Shown here: piece after piece, positions 54,004 through 63,660 of the stretch
Position numbering within the stretch: the first letter of the stretch is position 1
Layout of the letters: each line of letters starts with the position of its first letter
From: Paraburkholderia aromaticivorans
GTDB taxonomy: Bacteria; Pseudomonadota; Gammaproteobacteria; Burkholderiales; Burkholderiaceae
Reading direction: 5' to 3'
DNA length: 64,000 nucleotides
Assembly (NCBI RefSeq): GCF_002278075.1
Contig: NZ_CP022989.1
Coordinates: 4,314,889-4,378,888 of the forward strand
Notes under the pieces: generated by a model
Told to the model about the DNA's origin: nothing
The model's database searches: none
The model's input: the letters and a program-made list of their open reading frames with translations, nothing else
Translations under genes and position numbers: made by a program

Positions 54004-54569
54004 CCGCGCGTTCGGATACGGCGGCCTTCACCGCGCGCCGCCCTCGCCTCGCTGCGCGGTCCGGCAACCGGCTGCGGCTCGTGCTGGCCGGCGCGTTGTG
54101 TGTCGGCGCGAGCGTCCTGACGAGCGGCTGCTCGTCGGTCGGCGCGGCGAGCGGCGCGGCGGCCGGTGTCGCATCCGGTCTGGTGACCTCCAATCCGGCG
54201 GTCGGCATTGGGGTCGGCATTGCCGTGCAGGCAGCGACCGACGAGGCCGTCGGCCGCTATATGCGTGCCATGCACACCGATCAGCAGAACCTGATCGCCG
54301 CGTTGGCGGGTGCGATGCCGGTCGGCGAGACTCGTCCCTGGGCGGTCAAGCACACGCTGCCGATCGAGAACGGCCACGGCCAGGTGCGCGTGACGCGCGC
54401 GTTCGGTTCGGCCCTCGCGCTTTGCAAGGAATTCGTGTTCTCGGTGCAGGACGGCGACAGCCCGAACGCGCACGAGGACTGGTACACGGCGAGCGCGTGT
54501 CAACAGGACAAGGGCTGGAAGTGGGCGTCCGCCGAGCCGGCCGTGGCACGTTGGGGCACGCTGCAATAA
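54000..54569 (+). CDS. Lipoprotein, second of a paralogous pair
   Basis: 189 aa. LVLAGALCVGASVLTSGC lipobox, then a glycine-rich stretch. C-terminal RPWAVKHTLPIENGHGQVRV, LCKEFVFSVQDG and GWKWASAEPAVARWGTLQ mirror the upstream protein, so the two arose by tandem duplication. The ATG overlaps the previous stop. A terminator follows. Confidence 0.78.
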   Translation: MTARSDTAAFTARRPRLAARSGNRLRLVLAGALCVGASVLTSGCSSVGAASGAAAGVASGLVTSNPAVGIGVGIAVQAATDEAVGRYMRAMHTDQQNLIAALAGAMPVGETRPWAVKHTLPIENGHGQVRVTRAFGSALALCKEFVFSVQDGDSPNAHEDWYTASACQQDKGWKWASAEPAVARWGTLQ

Positions 54570-54585
54570 GCGCGCGGCAATAAAA

Positions 54586-54609
54586 AACGGCAGGGTCTCC
54601 CCTGCCGTT
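54586..54609. terminator. Bidirectional terminator
   Basis: AACGGCAGGG-tctc-CCTGCCGTT with AAAAA on the left. It ends both the lipoprotein pair and the convergent ABC ATPase operon. Confidence 0.8.
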
Positions 54610-54676
54610 CGTGCTTCGTTTCAGCGTCGGGCGGCTCGATCGGGTCGGCCACTCCGCACGCGCAACCTGGGTGCGC

Positions 54677-56023
54677 TCAAGACTCCACGTCTTCCAGGCT
54701 GAAGATTTCGGTCTGGTCGTTGTACGAGAAGATCTCGCCATAACGGCCCCAGTTGATGACCGCGTCGAGCGTCTCTTCGGCCGCGCTGTCGGACAGAAAA
54801 TCCTCCAGCTCCTGCTCGAAGCGCACGCGCGGCGCGCGATGCCCCGGCCGCTCGTTGAGCACCTTCTTGATTCGCGCGGCGAGCGGCACGTGCCGCAGCA
54901 GATGTTCGGCGAACATCATCTTGCGCTCCTGCGTGCCGAACTCGGCGAACACGCGCGCCGGCGGCGTCAGGAAAATATCGCCTTCGCGCACGTCGGCGAA
55001 ACCGAGATGCTGCAGCACTTCGGCGACCGGGAACAGATCGTCCACCTCCAGATGCAGCGAACGGGCGATTTCCGGCATGTCGGCACGACCGTGATACGGC
55101 GCGGCGGCCAGCGTTTCGATGAGGCCGGCCATCAGGTTGGTCGACACATGCGGCAGCCAGCTGTGCAGCTCGAGGCCCTTCTTGGTCTTTTCGTCGGTCT
55201 GGCGCGCGGTCATCTTCGCGTAGATCTCGTCCACCAGGCGGCGGAACGCCGGATCCAGACGATTACGCGGATGCTTGAACGGCACCTTGATCTCGGCGAT
55301 CACGCGGCCCGGATTCGACGACAGCACCAGAATCCGGTCGCACATGAACACCGCTTCCTCGATGTTGTGCGTGACGATCAGCACCGCCTTGATCGGCATG
55401 CGGCCCTGCGTCCACAGATCGAGCAGGTCGGTACGCAGCGTTTCGGCGGTCAGCACGTCGAGCGCAGAGAACGGCTCGTCCATCAGCAGCAGCGTGGGGT
55501 CGACCACCAGCGCGCGCGCGAAGCCGACGCGCTGGCGCATGCCGCCCGACAGCTCGCGCGGATAGGCGTTTTCGAAACCGTCCAGACCGATCAGGTCGAT
55601 CGCGGCGAGCGCGCGCGTGCGCCGCTCGCTCGCGCCGACGCCTTGCGCTTCGAGACCGGCTTCCACGTTTTGCAGCACGGTCAGCCACGGGAACAGCGCG
55701 AAAGTCTGGAACACCATCGCGACGCCCTTCGCGGGACCGTCGAGCGGCTTGCCCATATACGTGACTTCGCCGTCGGTCGGCTCGATCAGGCCGGCAATGA
55801 TACGCAACAGCGTCGACTTGCCAGAGCCCGAACGGCCCAGCAAGCCGACGATCTCGCCTTCGCGCAGCGTCAGGTTCGCGTCGTCGAGGACGAGCAGTTC
55901 GCCCTGCGACTTGTTGAAACCGCGGCACACGTCCTTGACGCGCAGGATCTCTTCGCCGAGGCGCGGCGGCTTCGGCGGCGTCTGGATCGGCGCGGCGGTC
56001 ATAGCAGCTTTAGGATTTTGCAT
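54677..56023 (-). CDS. ABC transporter ATPase, NitT/TauT type with C-terminal AAA-associated domain
   Basis: 448 aa. Walker A GRSGSGKS (63-70), signature LSGGMRQRVGFARALVVDPT, Walker B LLLMDEPFSALDV, H-loop LIVTHNIEEAVFM. After about residue 290 a separate domain (ETLAAAPYHGRADMPEIARS, VADVREGDIFLTPPARVFAE) is the AAA-associated C-terminal domain that often fuses to NitT/TauT ATPases and may sense ligand. It is downstream of, and nearly touches, the permease. No substrate-binding protein is nearby. Confidence 0.9.
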   Translation of the reverse strand: MQNPKAAMTAAPIQTPPKPPRLGEEILRVKDVCRGFNKSQGELLVLDDANLTLREGEIVGLLGRSGSGKSTLLRIIAGLIEPTDGEVTYMGKPLDGPAKGVAMVFQTFALFPWLTVLQNVEAGLEAQGVGASERRTRALAAIDLIGLDGFENAYPRELSGGMRQRVGFARALVVDPTLLLMDEPFSALDVLTAETLRTDLLDLWTQGRMPIKAVLIVTHNIEEAVFMCDRILVLSSNPGRVIAEIKVPFKHPRNRLDPAFRRLVDEIYAKMTARQTDEKTKKGLELHSWLPHVSTNLMAGLIETLAAAPYHGRADMPEIARSLHLEVDDLFPVAEVLQHLGFADVREGDIFLTPPARVFAEFGTQERKMMFAEHLLRHVPLAARIKKVLNERPGHRAPRVRFEQELEDFLSDSAAEETLDAVINWGRYGEIFSYNDQTEIFSLEDVES

Positions 56024-56042
56024 CGCGTTTTGCCTTCAAATT

Positions 56043-57794
56043 TCAATCGAGCCGGAGCTTGGCTTCGGCGTAGGCGTACATCGGACGCCACAGCAGGCGG
56101 TTGAACAGTGTCACGAACAGGGACATCACGGCGATGCCCACGATGATCTTCGGATAGTCGCCCGCGGCAGTGGACTGCGCGATGTAGGCGCCCAAACCGT
56201 GCGCGGCGACCTTGGTGTCGCCCCACTGCACGAATTCCGCGACGATGCTCGCATTCCACGCGCCGCCCGACGCGGTAATCGCGCCCGTGACGTAATACGG
56301 AAAAATGCCCGGCAGAATGGCCTGACGCCACCACTGCCAGCCGCGGATATGGAAGTTCTTGGCCGCCTCGCGATAGTCGTTGGGATACGACGTCGCGCCG
56401 GCAATCACGTTGAACAGGATATACCACTGGGTGCCGAGCACGATCAACGGCGAGAGCCAGATGTCCGGGTTCAGATGGAAGCGCACGATCGCGATCACGA
56501 ACACAGGGAACAGCAGATTGGCCGGGAACGCAGCGAGAAACTGCGCGAGCGGCTGGATCTTCTCGGCGAGCGCCGGGCGCAAGCCGATCAGCACGCCGAC
56601 CGGCACCCACACCACCGAGGCCAGCGCGATCAGCACCACCACGCGCAGGAGCGTAATGAGTCCGAGCACGAACACGTGCCAGACTTCATCCAGCGACACG
56701 CCGGTGCGCACATAGATAAAGACGCGGTACACCACGTAGACGGTGATCAGCAGCACCAGCGCCGCCCACAGGATATCGCCGGCGCGCGAACTCTTCTGCA
56801 TCTGCGGGATCTGGAAGCGCGGCCCCTGGAAGGCCGGCAGCCGCAGCGGCACGCGCGCGGCCTTGGCGAACATCCAGCCGAGCGGCACCAGCAGCCGGTG
56901 GATCAGGCGGGTGCGGCGAATCAGGTCGAGCAGCCAGGATTCCGGCGCGTCGCCCGAACTGGTGGTTTCCATACGGAACTTGTCGGCCCACGCGACGAGC
57001 GGCCGGAACAGGAGCTGGTCGTACGCGAGAATCACCACCGTCATGGCGAGGATCACCCAGCCGATCGCATGCAGGTTCTTGTCCGAGATCGCCTGCGCCA
57101 GATACGCGCCGATGCCCGGCAGCGTGATCGTGCGGTTGCCGACCGTGATCGCTTCGGAGGCGACCACGAAGAACCAGCCGCCCGACATCGACATCATCAT
57201 GTTCCAGATGAGGCCCGGCATCGAGAACGGGACTTCCAGTTTCCAGAAGCGCTGCCACGAAGTCAGGTGAAAGCCGCGCGAGACTTCGTCCAGATCGCGC
57301 GGCACCGTGCGCAGCGACTGATAGAAGCTGAACGTCATGTTCCACGCCTGGCTCGTGAAGATCGCGAAGATCGCCGCCAGTTCGGCGCCGAGCACGCGGC
57401 CCGGAAACAACGCGAGGAAGAAGGTCACCGTAAAGGAAATGTAGCCGAGCACCGGCACCGACTGCAGGATGTCCAGAATCGGCACCAGCACGAGCCCGGC
57501 GCGGCGGCTCTTGGCCGCGAGCGTGCCGTACGCCAGCGTGAAGATCAGCGAGGCGACCATGGCCGCCAGCATGCGCAGCGTGGTGCGCATCGCGTATTCG
57601 GGCAGGTTCGCCGGATCGAGGGAAATGGCCTGCGTGTTGAGCGTCGACATGGGCGCCAACGTCTCGTGAAAGCCGATCGCCGCCATGGCGATCACGCAGA
57701 TGATCAGCGGAAAGGCGACGAAGTCCCAGCGATTGGGCAACACCCGCCATGCCGACGCATTGGCGGTGCGCTTGAGGTTAAAGCTGAAATCCAT
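56043..57794 (-). CDS. ABC transporter double permease
   Basis: 583 aa with two NitT/TauT-type permease domains in one chain. The first (about 75-275) has QVFWNMTFSFYQSLRTVPRD-type and FWKLEVPFSMPGLIWNMMMS coupling loops. The second (about 370-570) has NYREAAKNFHIRGWQWWRQA-type and ILPGIFPYYVTGAITASGGA. Single permease genes are about 260 aa, so this is a fusion of two. It precedes the ATPase by 19 nt. The substrate is not known. Confidence 0.86.
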   Translation of the reverse strand: MDFSFNLKRTANASAWRVLPNRWDFVAFPLIICVIAMAAIGFHETLAPMSTLNTQAISLDPANLPEYAMRTTLRMLAAMVASLIFTLAYGTLAAKSRRAGLVLVPILDILQSVPVLGYISFTVTFFLALFPGRVLGAELAAIFAIFTSQAWNMTFSFYQSLRTVPRDLDEVSRGFHLTSWQRFWKLEVPFSMPGLIWNMMMSMSGGWFFVVASEAITVGNRTITLPGIGAYLAQAISDKNLHAIGWVILAMTVVILAYDQLLFRPLVAWADKFRMETTSSGDAPESWLLDLIRRTRLIHRLLVPLGWMFAKAARVPLRLPAFQGPRFQIPQMQKSSRAGDILWAALVLLITVYVVYRVFIYVRTGVSLDEVWHVFVLGLITLLRVVVLIALASVVWVPVGVLIGLRPALAEKIQPLAQFLAAFPANLLFPVFVIAIVRFHLNPDIWLSPLIVLGTQWYILFNVIAGATSYPNDYREAAKNFHIRGWQWWRQAILPGIFPYYVTGAITASGGAWNASIVAEFVQWGDTKVAAHGLGAYIAQSTAAGDYPKIIVGIAVMSLFVTLFNRLLWRPMYAYAEAKLRLD

Positions 57795-58498
57795 CAGATG
57801 CCCTCCCCGTCGAGCCAGTGGTTCGAAAGCAAGGAGGCCGCGGCTTCGGCGCGGCGGTCTGAAGATCGGTCCGGAAAGCGGAAATCAGGCATGGCAAAAC
57901 GCGTGTGCGCGGTAAATCGTTAGCGTTGGAGACACGTGGACCGGTGAAGGATGTGTCCTGGGCGAGCCGCCCAGGAGCGCAACCATCAAGCGGACTGCTG
58001 TCGCCGCTGGCGCCGCCCGTAGGCCGGCGGGCTTTCCTTGTTTTGGACGGCACGACACTACACCATCCTATGTTTCAGGCACAACCTTTCGCGGCAAATA
58101 GCGATAAATAACGGCGAACGTCCGGCTACGGCCGCTCGAGCCCGCGCGCACCCGGCGCGCGGCAGGCCATGCGTCGTCGCGCGCGGGCCACATCCACAGC
58201 CGGCGTGGCGGCGATCCGGAGCGCGCCGGGGCGACCGGAAAAACCCGCACAGCCATTAAGAAACCGTTCGAGCCGCCGTTAAGAACCTGATGGGCGCGGT
58301 ACACGCACTTCGCATTCCCGCAATAACGATGGCGTCTGGCCCCATGACGGTTAAAATCACAAGGCGACGCCTGCCGTCGATCTATCCCGGGCCACAGCGG
58401 CGGCGTTTTACCGAACGCTTGCGCAGGGGCGAAACAGCGCCGGCGCGCTGCCACGAATAAGCTAGTTGCATGTCACAGCCAGACGGATCAGAGAGTCG
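57795..58498. other. Long gap between divergent transcription units
   Basis: No gene is supported. Two copies of a short motif (gccattaagaa / gccgttaagaa, near 58250 and 58275) are the only repetition noticed. It holds promoters for the permease and the diguanylate cyclase. Confidence 0.4.
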
Positions 58499-60190
58499 AT
58501 GAACAGGACAACCTTGCGCCAGGCAACCGGGCCGGTCAGCTTCATGCTGATCGTACTGGCCTGCTGGTTCGTGGCCGGCATGGTCGCGGACCGGATGGTA
58601 CAGCAAGAGCTGGACGCGGCCCTGCATGCGCAGCGGCAAATGTCCACGTCGATCGTCGACAACATGGCGGAGGTGATCGCCAGCGACCTCGCGATGTCCC
58701 GGGCCATCCCCGCGACCATGGCCGAAATGGACGTGATCCAGCGCGCTCTGGTGCAATCCCAGAATTATGCCGTGAACGGCGATACGACGGAACCCGCCCT
58801 GCGCGCCGCATTGCTGAAAGACGCGAAGATGGCCCCCGTGAGCAACTTCCTGCACGACGCACAAGGTTTCTCCGGGCTCGACCAGATCTGGCTCGTCAAT
58901 GCAAACGGCATCTGCGTCGCCTCCAGCAACTCCATCAACAATCCGTTCGCGGCCGAGCGCTCCTTCGTCGGCACGGACATGCGTGTGCGCGGTTATCTGA
59001 CGAGCGCGCTGCTCGGCGCCTTCTCCGAAGCCTATGGCGTCGGCCGGACGAGCGGCGAGCCGGGCATCTTCATCGCCGCGCCCGCTTATGCGAACGGCCT
59101 GCTGGTCGGCGTGGTCGTCGCCAAGGTCGGGATCGCGCGGCTGCGCCACTGGGTCGCGCATGCCGGCACCTTCGTCACCGACGAGAACGGGGTCATCATC
59201 ATGGCCCACAACAGCGCGCTCGAGGGCCGCGCGCTGCCGAACTCCCGCGTGCTGGAGATGAGCCCCGCCGAGCGCAAGACCATCTATCAGCGCGACACGT
59301 TTCCCGACATCCAGATCCAGGTGGACGCCCACGTGCGCGAACAGGCGCCGTGGGTGCCGTCCGCCGTGGCCGGCCAGCTGTTCGGCATGTCCGAGCGCCC
59401 GGTGCCTTCGCTCTATCAGGCGCGCGGCGGCCTGAACTCCGGGCTGTCGGCGCATCTGGTCGATCCGCTCACGGCCTGGCCGGAATTGCTGCGCAATCAC
59501 AAGCGCGATCATTTGCTGGTGTTCCTGACGCTGGCGGGCACGGTCGCGCTGGCGTGGGTGATCACGGTGTCGTACGTGCGCGAGCGGCGCCACCATCGCG
59601 CCACCCGCGATCTTGCCGAACAACTGCAGTCCGCCAACACGCTGCTTTCGGCCGAGGCCCGGCACGACGTGCTGACCGGCGCGCTGTCGCGGCGCTACTT
59701 CCTCGACTTGCTGCGCCATGAGATCGAACGCGCGCACGTGAGCAACGAGCCGTTGTGCATGGCGATCGCCGACCTCGACCACTTCAAGCAGATCAACGAC
59801 CGTTTCGGCCATGCCGCCGGCGACCGCGCGCTGGAGCATTTCGTCGACACCTGCCGCGCCGAGCTGCGCGGCGCCGACGCGATCGGCCGGCTCGGCGGCG
59901 AAGAGTTCGGCCTGCTGCTGCCGGCCACGGACCTGGCGGGCGGCCGCGAGGTCGTCGAGCGCCTGCGGCTGCGTTTGAAAGCGATGCCTTCGCCGAAGTT
60001 GCCCGCTTCCGTGGGCTTGAGCGTGAGCATCGGCATCACCGAACTCTCGCACGACGATCTGCCCGAGCGGATCATGAGCCGCGCGGACACGGCCCTCTAC
60101 GCGGCCAAATCGGGCGGGCGCGACCGCACCGAAGCCTTGCCGCCCGACGACACCGCGCCGCCGGCGCGCACGGTGGCCAACGTCTGGTAA
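58499..60190 (+). CDS. Diguanylate cyclase with periplasmic sensor
   Basis: 563 aa from the ATG at 58499. Two membrane segments (FMLIVLACWFVAGMVA at about 15-31; LLVFLTLAGTVALAWVITV at about 340-360) enclose a periplasmic Cache-like domain. The GGDEF domain has GGEEF at about 466 and an RxxD inhibitory site five residues before it (RGAD), so activity and product feedback are both expected. It makes cyclic-di-GMP. Confidence 0.92.
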   Translation: MNRTTLRQATGPVSFMLIVLACWFVAGMVADRMVQQELDAALHAQRQMSTSIVDNMAEVIASDLAMSRAIPATMAEMDVIQRALVQSQNYAVNGDTTEPALRAALLKDAKMAPVSNFLHDAQGFSGLDQIWLVNANGICVASSNSINNPFAAERSFVGTDMRVRGYLTSALLGAFSEAYGVGRTSGEPGIFIAAPAYANGLLVGVVVAKVGIARLRHWVAHAGTFVTDENGVIIMAHNSALEGRALPNSRVLEMSPAERKTIYQRDTFPDIQIQVDAHVREQAPWVPSAVAGQLFGMSERPVPSLYQARGGLNSGLSAHLVDPLTAWPELLRNHKRDHLLVFLTLAGTVALAWVITVSYVRERRHHRATRDLAEQLQSANTLLSAEARHDVLTGALSRRYFLDLLRHEIERAHVSNEPLCMAIADLDHFKQINDRFGHAAGDRALEHFVDTCRAELRGADAIGRLGGEEFGLLLPATDLAGGREVVERLRLRLKAMPSPKLPASVGLSVSIGITELSHDDLPERIMSRADTALYAAKSGGRDRTEALPPDDTAPPARTVANVW

Positions 60191-60347
60191 GGCATCTTTT
60201 GGTGCGCTTGCCGCCGGCCGGCCGCCGGCGCGACGACCCGCACGCGAACTGACTCAGCGCAAGACCCGCCCTCGGGCGTTCCGTAACGAAGCAGGTATGA
60301 TCGACCTTGATATCGAGGTTGCCGCTACCGCTCTAACGGAGATTCGC

Positions 60348-60614
60348 ATGAAGGGAAATCTGGTCATTGTCTGTCGCGATCAGGATGCTGACGCGTTCGA
60401 CCACCTGCTGGCCGAATACGGCGCGTTCCAGACGCGCCTGTCGTCCACTGCGTGGTATCTGAAGCTGGACGTGGCGCCGGAACTGATTCAGGAGGAGATC
60501 CTGGCGCGTCTCGGCAAATACACCACGCATTACATTTTCGAGGCCGAAACGGTGACGTGGAATACCGTGGATAGCGAGGCGGCGAATGCACTGAATACGC
60601 TGTTTTCAGACTAG
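60348..60614 (+). CDS. Hypothetical small protein
   Basis: 88 aa from the ATG at 60348 with ACGGAGAT seven bases upstream; an ATG at 60297 is less well placed. MKGNLVIVCRDQDADAFDHL, then FQTRLSSTAWYLKLDVAPEL. A compact alpha-beta fold is likely; not recognised. Confidence 0.65.
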   Translation: MKGNLVIVCRDQDADAFDHLLAEYGAFQTRLSSTAWYLKLDVAPELIQEEILARLGKYTTHYIFEAETVTWNTVDSEAANALNTLFSD

Positions 60615-60711
60615 CGGGCGCCGCCGCCCGGCCGAGCCCGCGAACCGTGTCCTTGTGCCCGGAACCAGAGGGCGGTGCACGCGGCTGACGCGCGCGCCGC
60701 GCCGCCGCCAC

Positions 60712-62031
60712 TCATGACCAGGCGTTTTCCGAGGTTGCCGTGACCCGCGGCAACATGTCGAACGGAAAGCTCATCAAGACTCGCAAACCACGGCCGCCGT
60801 GGTTGCCGATCTCCCATTCCCCACCCGCACGCCGCACCAGCCGCTCGACAATGGCAAGCCCAAGGCCGCTGTGGCCGTTGCCGCCGCGCGCCGGATCGAG
60901 CCGCACGAACGGCCGACTGGCATTGATCAGGTCCTGGGCGGCGATACCGGTGCCGCTGTCGCTCACCGACAAGGTGAAGCCTTGCGGAGTACGCTCCGTG
61001 GCGACGACGATCGGCGGCGCGCCGTAAGCGTGCGCATTGTCGAGCAGGTTCGACAGAATCCGGTCGAGCGTGGCGGCGGGCAACAGAAATGCCGGCCCGG
61101 CATTGAGTTCGGTCTGCACGGTGGGCGCGCCGGAAGCCACCGCGCGATAACTGCGGACCACCCGCTCGCACTGCGCGTCCACTTCGACCGGCTCGCTGCG
61201 GTCGGCGCCGTCGTGCGCGAACACCAGAAACTGGTCGACGATATGCGTCATGGAATCGACGTCGCGCACCACCCCGTCGCGCACCTTCACTTCGTCCATC
61301 ATCTCGGCGCGCAGCCGCAAACGCGCGAGCGGCGTTTTCAGATCGTGCGCGACACCTGCGAGCATCACGGCCCGGTCGTTTTCGGTGCGCGCGACTTCCT
61401 GGACCATCTGGTTGAAACCATGTGTCAGCTGACGCAACTCGCGCGGGCCGCGCTCCGGCACCGGCGGCACCGGCAGGCCGCGGCCGAAGCGCGCCACCGC
61501 CTGGGCGAGCGAGCGCAGTGGCTGCTGCAGCGCCCACGCGGCAAAGAGCGCCGCCATGACCGCAAACGAGAAGATGATGGCGAGCCACAACACCGTGCGG
61601 TCGAGCGAGCGCGGCGTGCGCAACGGCTGCACCGGCACGACGATCCAGCTGTGATCGGAGGTGGCGCGCACCCACAACGTGGGTGGACGGCCCGGCACGC
61701 CGACGCGTACCTGCGTGCCGGACGGCATGCGGTCGCGCACGTCTTCGACGAAACGTTCGAGCGGCGGCGGCATGTCCACCCTTTCCGGCGGCACTTCCGG
61801 GCTCGCCGGATCGACCAGCTTGACGCGGGAAGGCAAAGGTTGATCCGGCGTTCTGGCGACGTGCTGGCGCACCGCGTCGACGAGGAAGGTGGCTTCCTCG
61901 ACCGCATAACGAGTTTGCAGTTGACTGCGCTCGAGGCGCATGAGCGCGTACCACGCGAAATGCGACAGCAGCAGGACCGCGACGACTAGCAGCGCCAGCC
62001 GCCCGAACAGCGAATCAATGGGCCGGCGCAT
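60712..62031 (-). CDS. EnvZ-type sensor histidine kinase
   Basis: 439 aa from the ATG at 62031. Membrane segments about 10-30 and 145-165 flank a periplasmic domain; HAMP follows (QPLRSLAQAVARFGRGLP). H-box MLAGVAHDLKTPLARLRLRA, N-box LSNLLDNAHAY, G-boxes VSDSGTGI and GHSGLGLAIVERL. It overlaps the regulator gene by 17 nt. Signal unknown. Confidence 0.9.
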   Translation of the reverse strand: MRRPIDSLFGRLALLVVAVLLLSHFAWYALMRLERSQLQTRYAVEEATFLVDAVRQHVARTPDQPLPSRVKLVDPASPEVPPERVDMPPPLERFVEDVRDRMPSGTQVRVGVPGRPPTLWVRATSDHSWIVVPVQPLRTPRSLDRTVLWLAIIFSFAVMAALFAAWALQQPLRSLAQAVARFGRGLPVPPVPERGPRELRQLTHGFNQMVQEVARTENDRAVMLAGVAHDLKTPLARLRLRAEMMDEVKVRDGVVRDVDSMTHIVDQFLVFAHDGADRSEPVEVDAQCERVVRSYRAVASGAPTVQTELNAGPAFLLPAATLDRILSNLLDNAHAYGAPPIVVATERTPQGFTLSVSDSGTGIAAQDLINASRPFVRLDPARGGNGHSGLGLAIVERLVRRAGGEWEIGNHGGRGLRVLMSFPFDMLPRVTATSENAWS

Positions 62032-62740
62032 GCTGTTCGCCGTCGGGCACGAACACGTAGCCGCGGCCGCGCACCGTTTGAATGAAGCGCGGCGTGGACG
62101 GGTCGGTTTCGAGAATGCGGCGCAGACGCCAGACCTGCACGTCGATGCCGCGGTCGGTGCCGTCGTATTCCGGACCGTGCAGCAGTTCGAGCAGGCGCTC
62201 ACGCGTGAGCGTGCGCATGGGGTGATTGACAAAGATCTTCAGCAACGCGAATTCGCTGCCCGACAACGTGAGCGGCTTGTCTTCCAGATGCAGCGTGCGC
62301 GACTGGAAGTCCAGCGTGAAACGGCCGAAGTTGAACGGCTCGCGCTGCTCCGGCGCGGCCGCCGACGGCAGCGTGCGGCGACGGCGCAGCACGGCCTGCA
62401 CGCGCGCCAGCAACTCGCGCGGATTGAACGGCTTGCCGAGATAGTCGTCCGCGCCGAGCTCCAGCCCGACGATGCGATCCACGTCGTCCGCCCGCGCCGT
62501 GAGCATGATCACGGGGATATCGTCGCCCGACGCGCGCAGCTTGCGCAGCGCAGTGAGCCCGTCGACGCCCGGCATCATCAGATCGAGCACGATCAGATCC
62601 GGGCGCTCGCGTTCGAGCCTGCGCTCGAGCGAGCCCGCGTCGTGCAGCACCGATACTTCGATGCCCTGACGGGCCAGATAGTCGCGCAGCAGATCGCGCA
62701 ATTCGACGTCGTCGTCGACAACCAGTATTTGAGTAGCCAT
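62015..62740 (-). CDS. OmpR-family response regulator
   Basis: 241 aa from the ATG at 62740; a GTG at 62761 is possible. Receiver ILVVDDDVELRDLL with phosphorylation Asp in DLIVLDLMMPGVDG, and GADDYLGKPFNPRELLARVQ. C-terminal winged helix (LTLSGSEFALLKIFVNH, RGIDVQVWRLRRILE, RTVRGRGYVFVPD). It is expressed with the EnvZ-type kinase. A Spy/CpxP-like gene is divergent from it and may be a target. Confidence 0.93.
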   Translation of the reverse strand: MATQILVVDDDVELRDLLRDYLARQGIEVSVLHDAGSLERRLERERPDLIVLDLMMPGVDGLTALRKLRASGDDIPVIMLTARADDVDRIVGLELGADDYLGKPFNPRELLARVQAVLRRRRTLPSAAAPEQREPFNFGRFTLDFQSRTLHLEDKPLTLSGSEFALLKIFVNHPMRTLTRERLLELLHGPEYDGTDRGIDVQVWRLRRILETDPSTPRFIQTVRGRGYVFVPDGEQHAPAH

Positions 62741-62959
62741 GGGATGAAGTTTAACGCGCACCAGGATGGGTTTTGGATTTCAGACGGGGCTCAAGGGTTA
62801 CCGGGTGTTACGGTGAAAGCCACGCGTAATGTCCCGTAACGTCCGCGTCCAGCCACGTAACACAGCGCAGCGCGCAGTTCTCTACGCTGTGTCTTACCGA
62901 ATGCAGGCCGTCCACTTTACCGGTTGCATCGTCGGCTATTCCATTACAGGGAGTCTCAC

Positions 62960-63487
62960 ATGTCCACCAAAAAGATCTCGCGCGTTCTAGCCGTTGCCGC
63001 CACCGCTCTCGCCATCGGCGCGGGCGCCGCCTATGCCGCACAACCCGCCGAGCATGGCGGCCCCGGTGGCTGGCATGGCCACTTCATGAAGGAATTGACG
63101 CAACTGCACGATCAGTTGAAGCTCAATGCGGATCAGGAAAAGCAATGGCAAGCCGCGCTGGACACCATGAAGCAGAACCACGAGGCCATGCGCGCCAACC
63201 ATGAGCAGATCAAGAACCAGTTCAAGGCCGCGCAGCAGCAGCCGATCCTGGACCTGAACGCCATGGCTGCCGCACACCAGCAGGTCGAGCAGAAAGACGC
63301 GCAACTGCGTCAGCAAACCACCGACGCCTGGCTCAAGTTCTACAACGGCCTGAACGACCAGCAGAAGACCACCGTCAGCACGGCGCTCAAGCAGCGCTTT
63401 GCGAAGATGGAGTCGCGTCATGAAAAGATGCACGAGCGCTGGGAGCAGCGTAAGGGCCCGGCATCGGCGCCCGCGGCCAATCAGTAA
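62960..63487 (+). CDS. Spy/CpxP-like periplasmic protein
   Basis: 175 aa from the ATG at 62960 (AGGGAG upstream). Signal peptide ILAVAATALAIGAGAAYAA-type (SRVLAVAATALAIGAGAAYA). The mature protein is helical, with LKLNADQEKQWQAALDTMK, the LTxxQ-type repeat. Gln/His/Lys-rich. Chaperone or stress sensing role is likely. It is divergent from the OmpR-type gene. Confidence 0.85.
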   Translation: MSTKKISRVLAVAATALAIGAGAAYAAQPAEHGGPGGWHGHFMKELTQLHDQLKLNADQEKQWQAALDTMKQNHEAMRANHEQIKNQFKAAQQQPILDLNAMAAAHQQVEQKDAQLRQQTTDAWLKFYNGLNDQQKTTVSTALKQRFAKMESRHEKMHERWEQRKGPASAPAANQ

Positions 63488-63544
63488 GTAGCCCGCTCAA
63501 AGCAGGCGAGCGCCTGACTCGGCCGCCTGCGCCGCCGGATGCGA

Positions 63545-63586
63545 AAACGCCACGGAGGTTTTGCCTTCCCTGGCGTTTCTTTTGTT
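63545..63586 (+). terminator. Intrinsic terminator of the Spy-like gene
   Basis: AAACGCCA and TGGCGTTT with an inner GGAGG-tttt-CCTTCC-like loop, followed by CTTTTGTT. Confidence 0.75.
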
Positions 63587-63660
63587 ACACGGCGTACTCG
63601 CATCGCTCGCGTCGAGCATGCGTTAAACGAAGACGGCAGCGCTGGCCTAACGCAAGAGTC

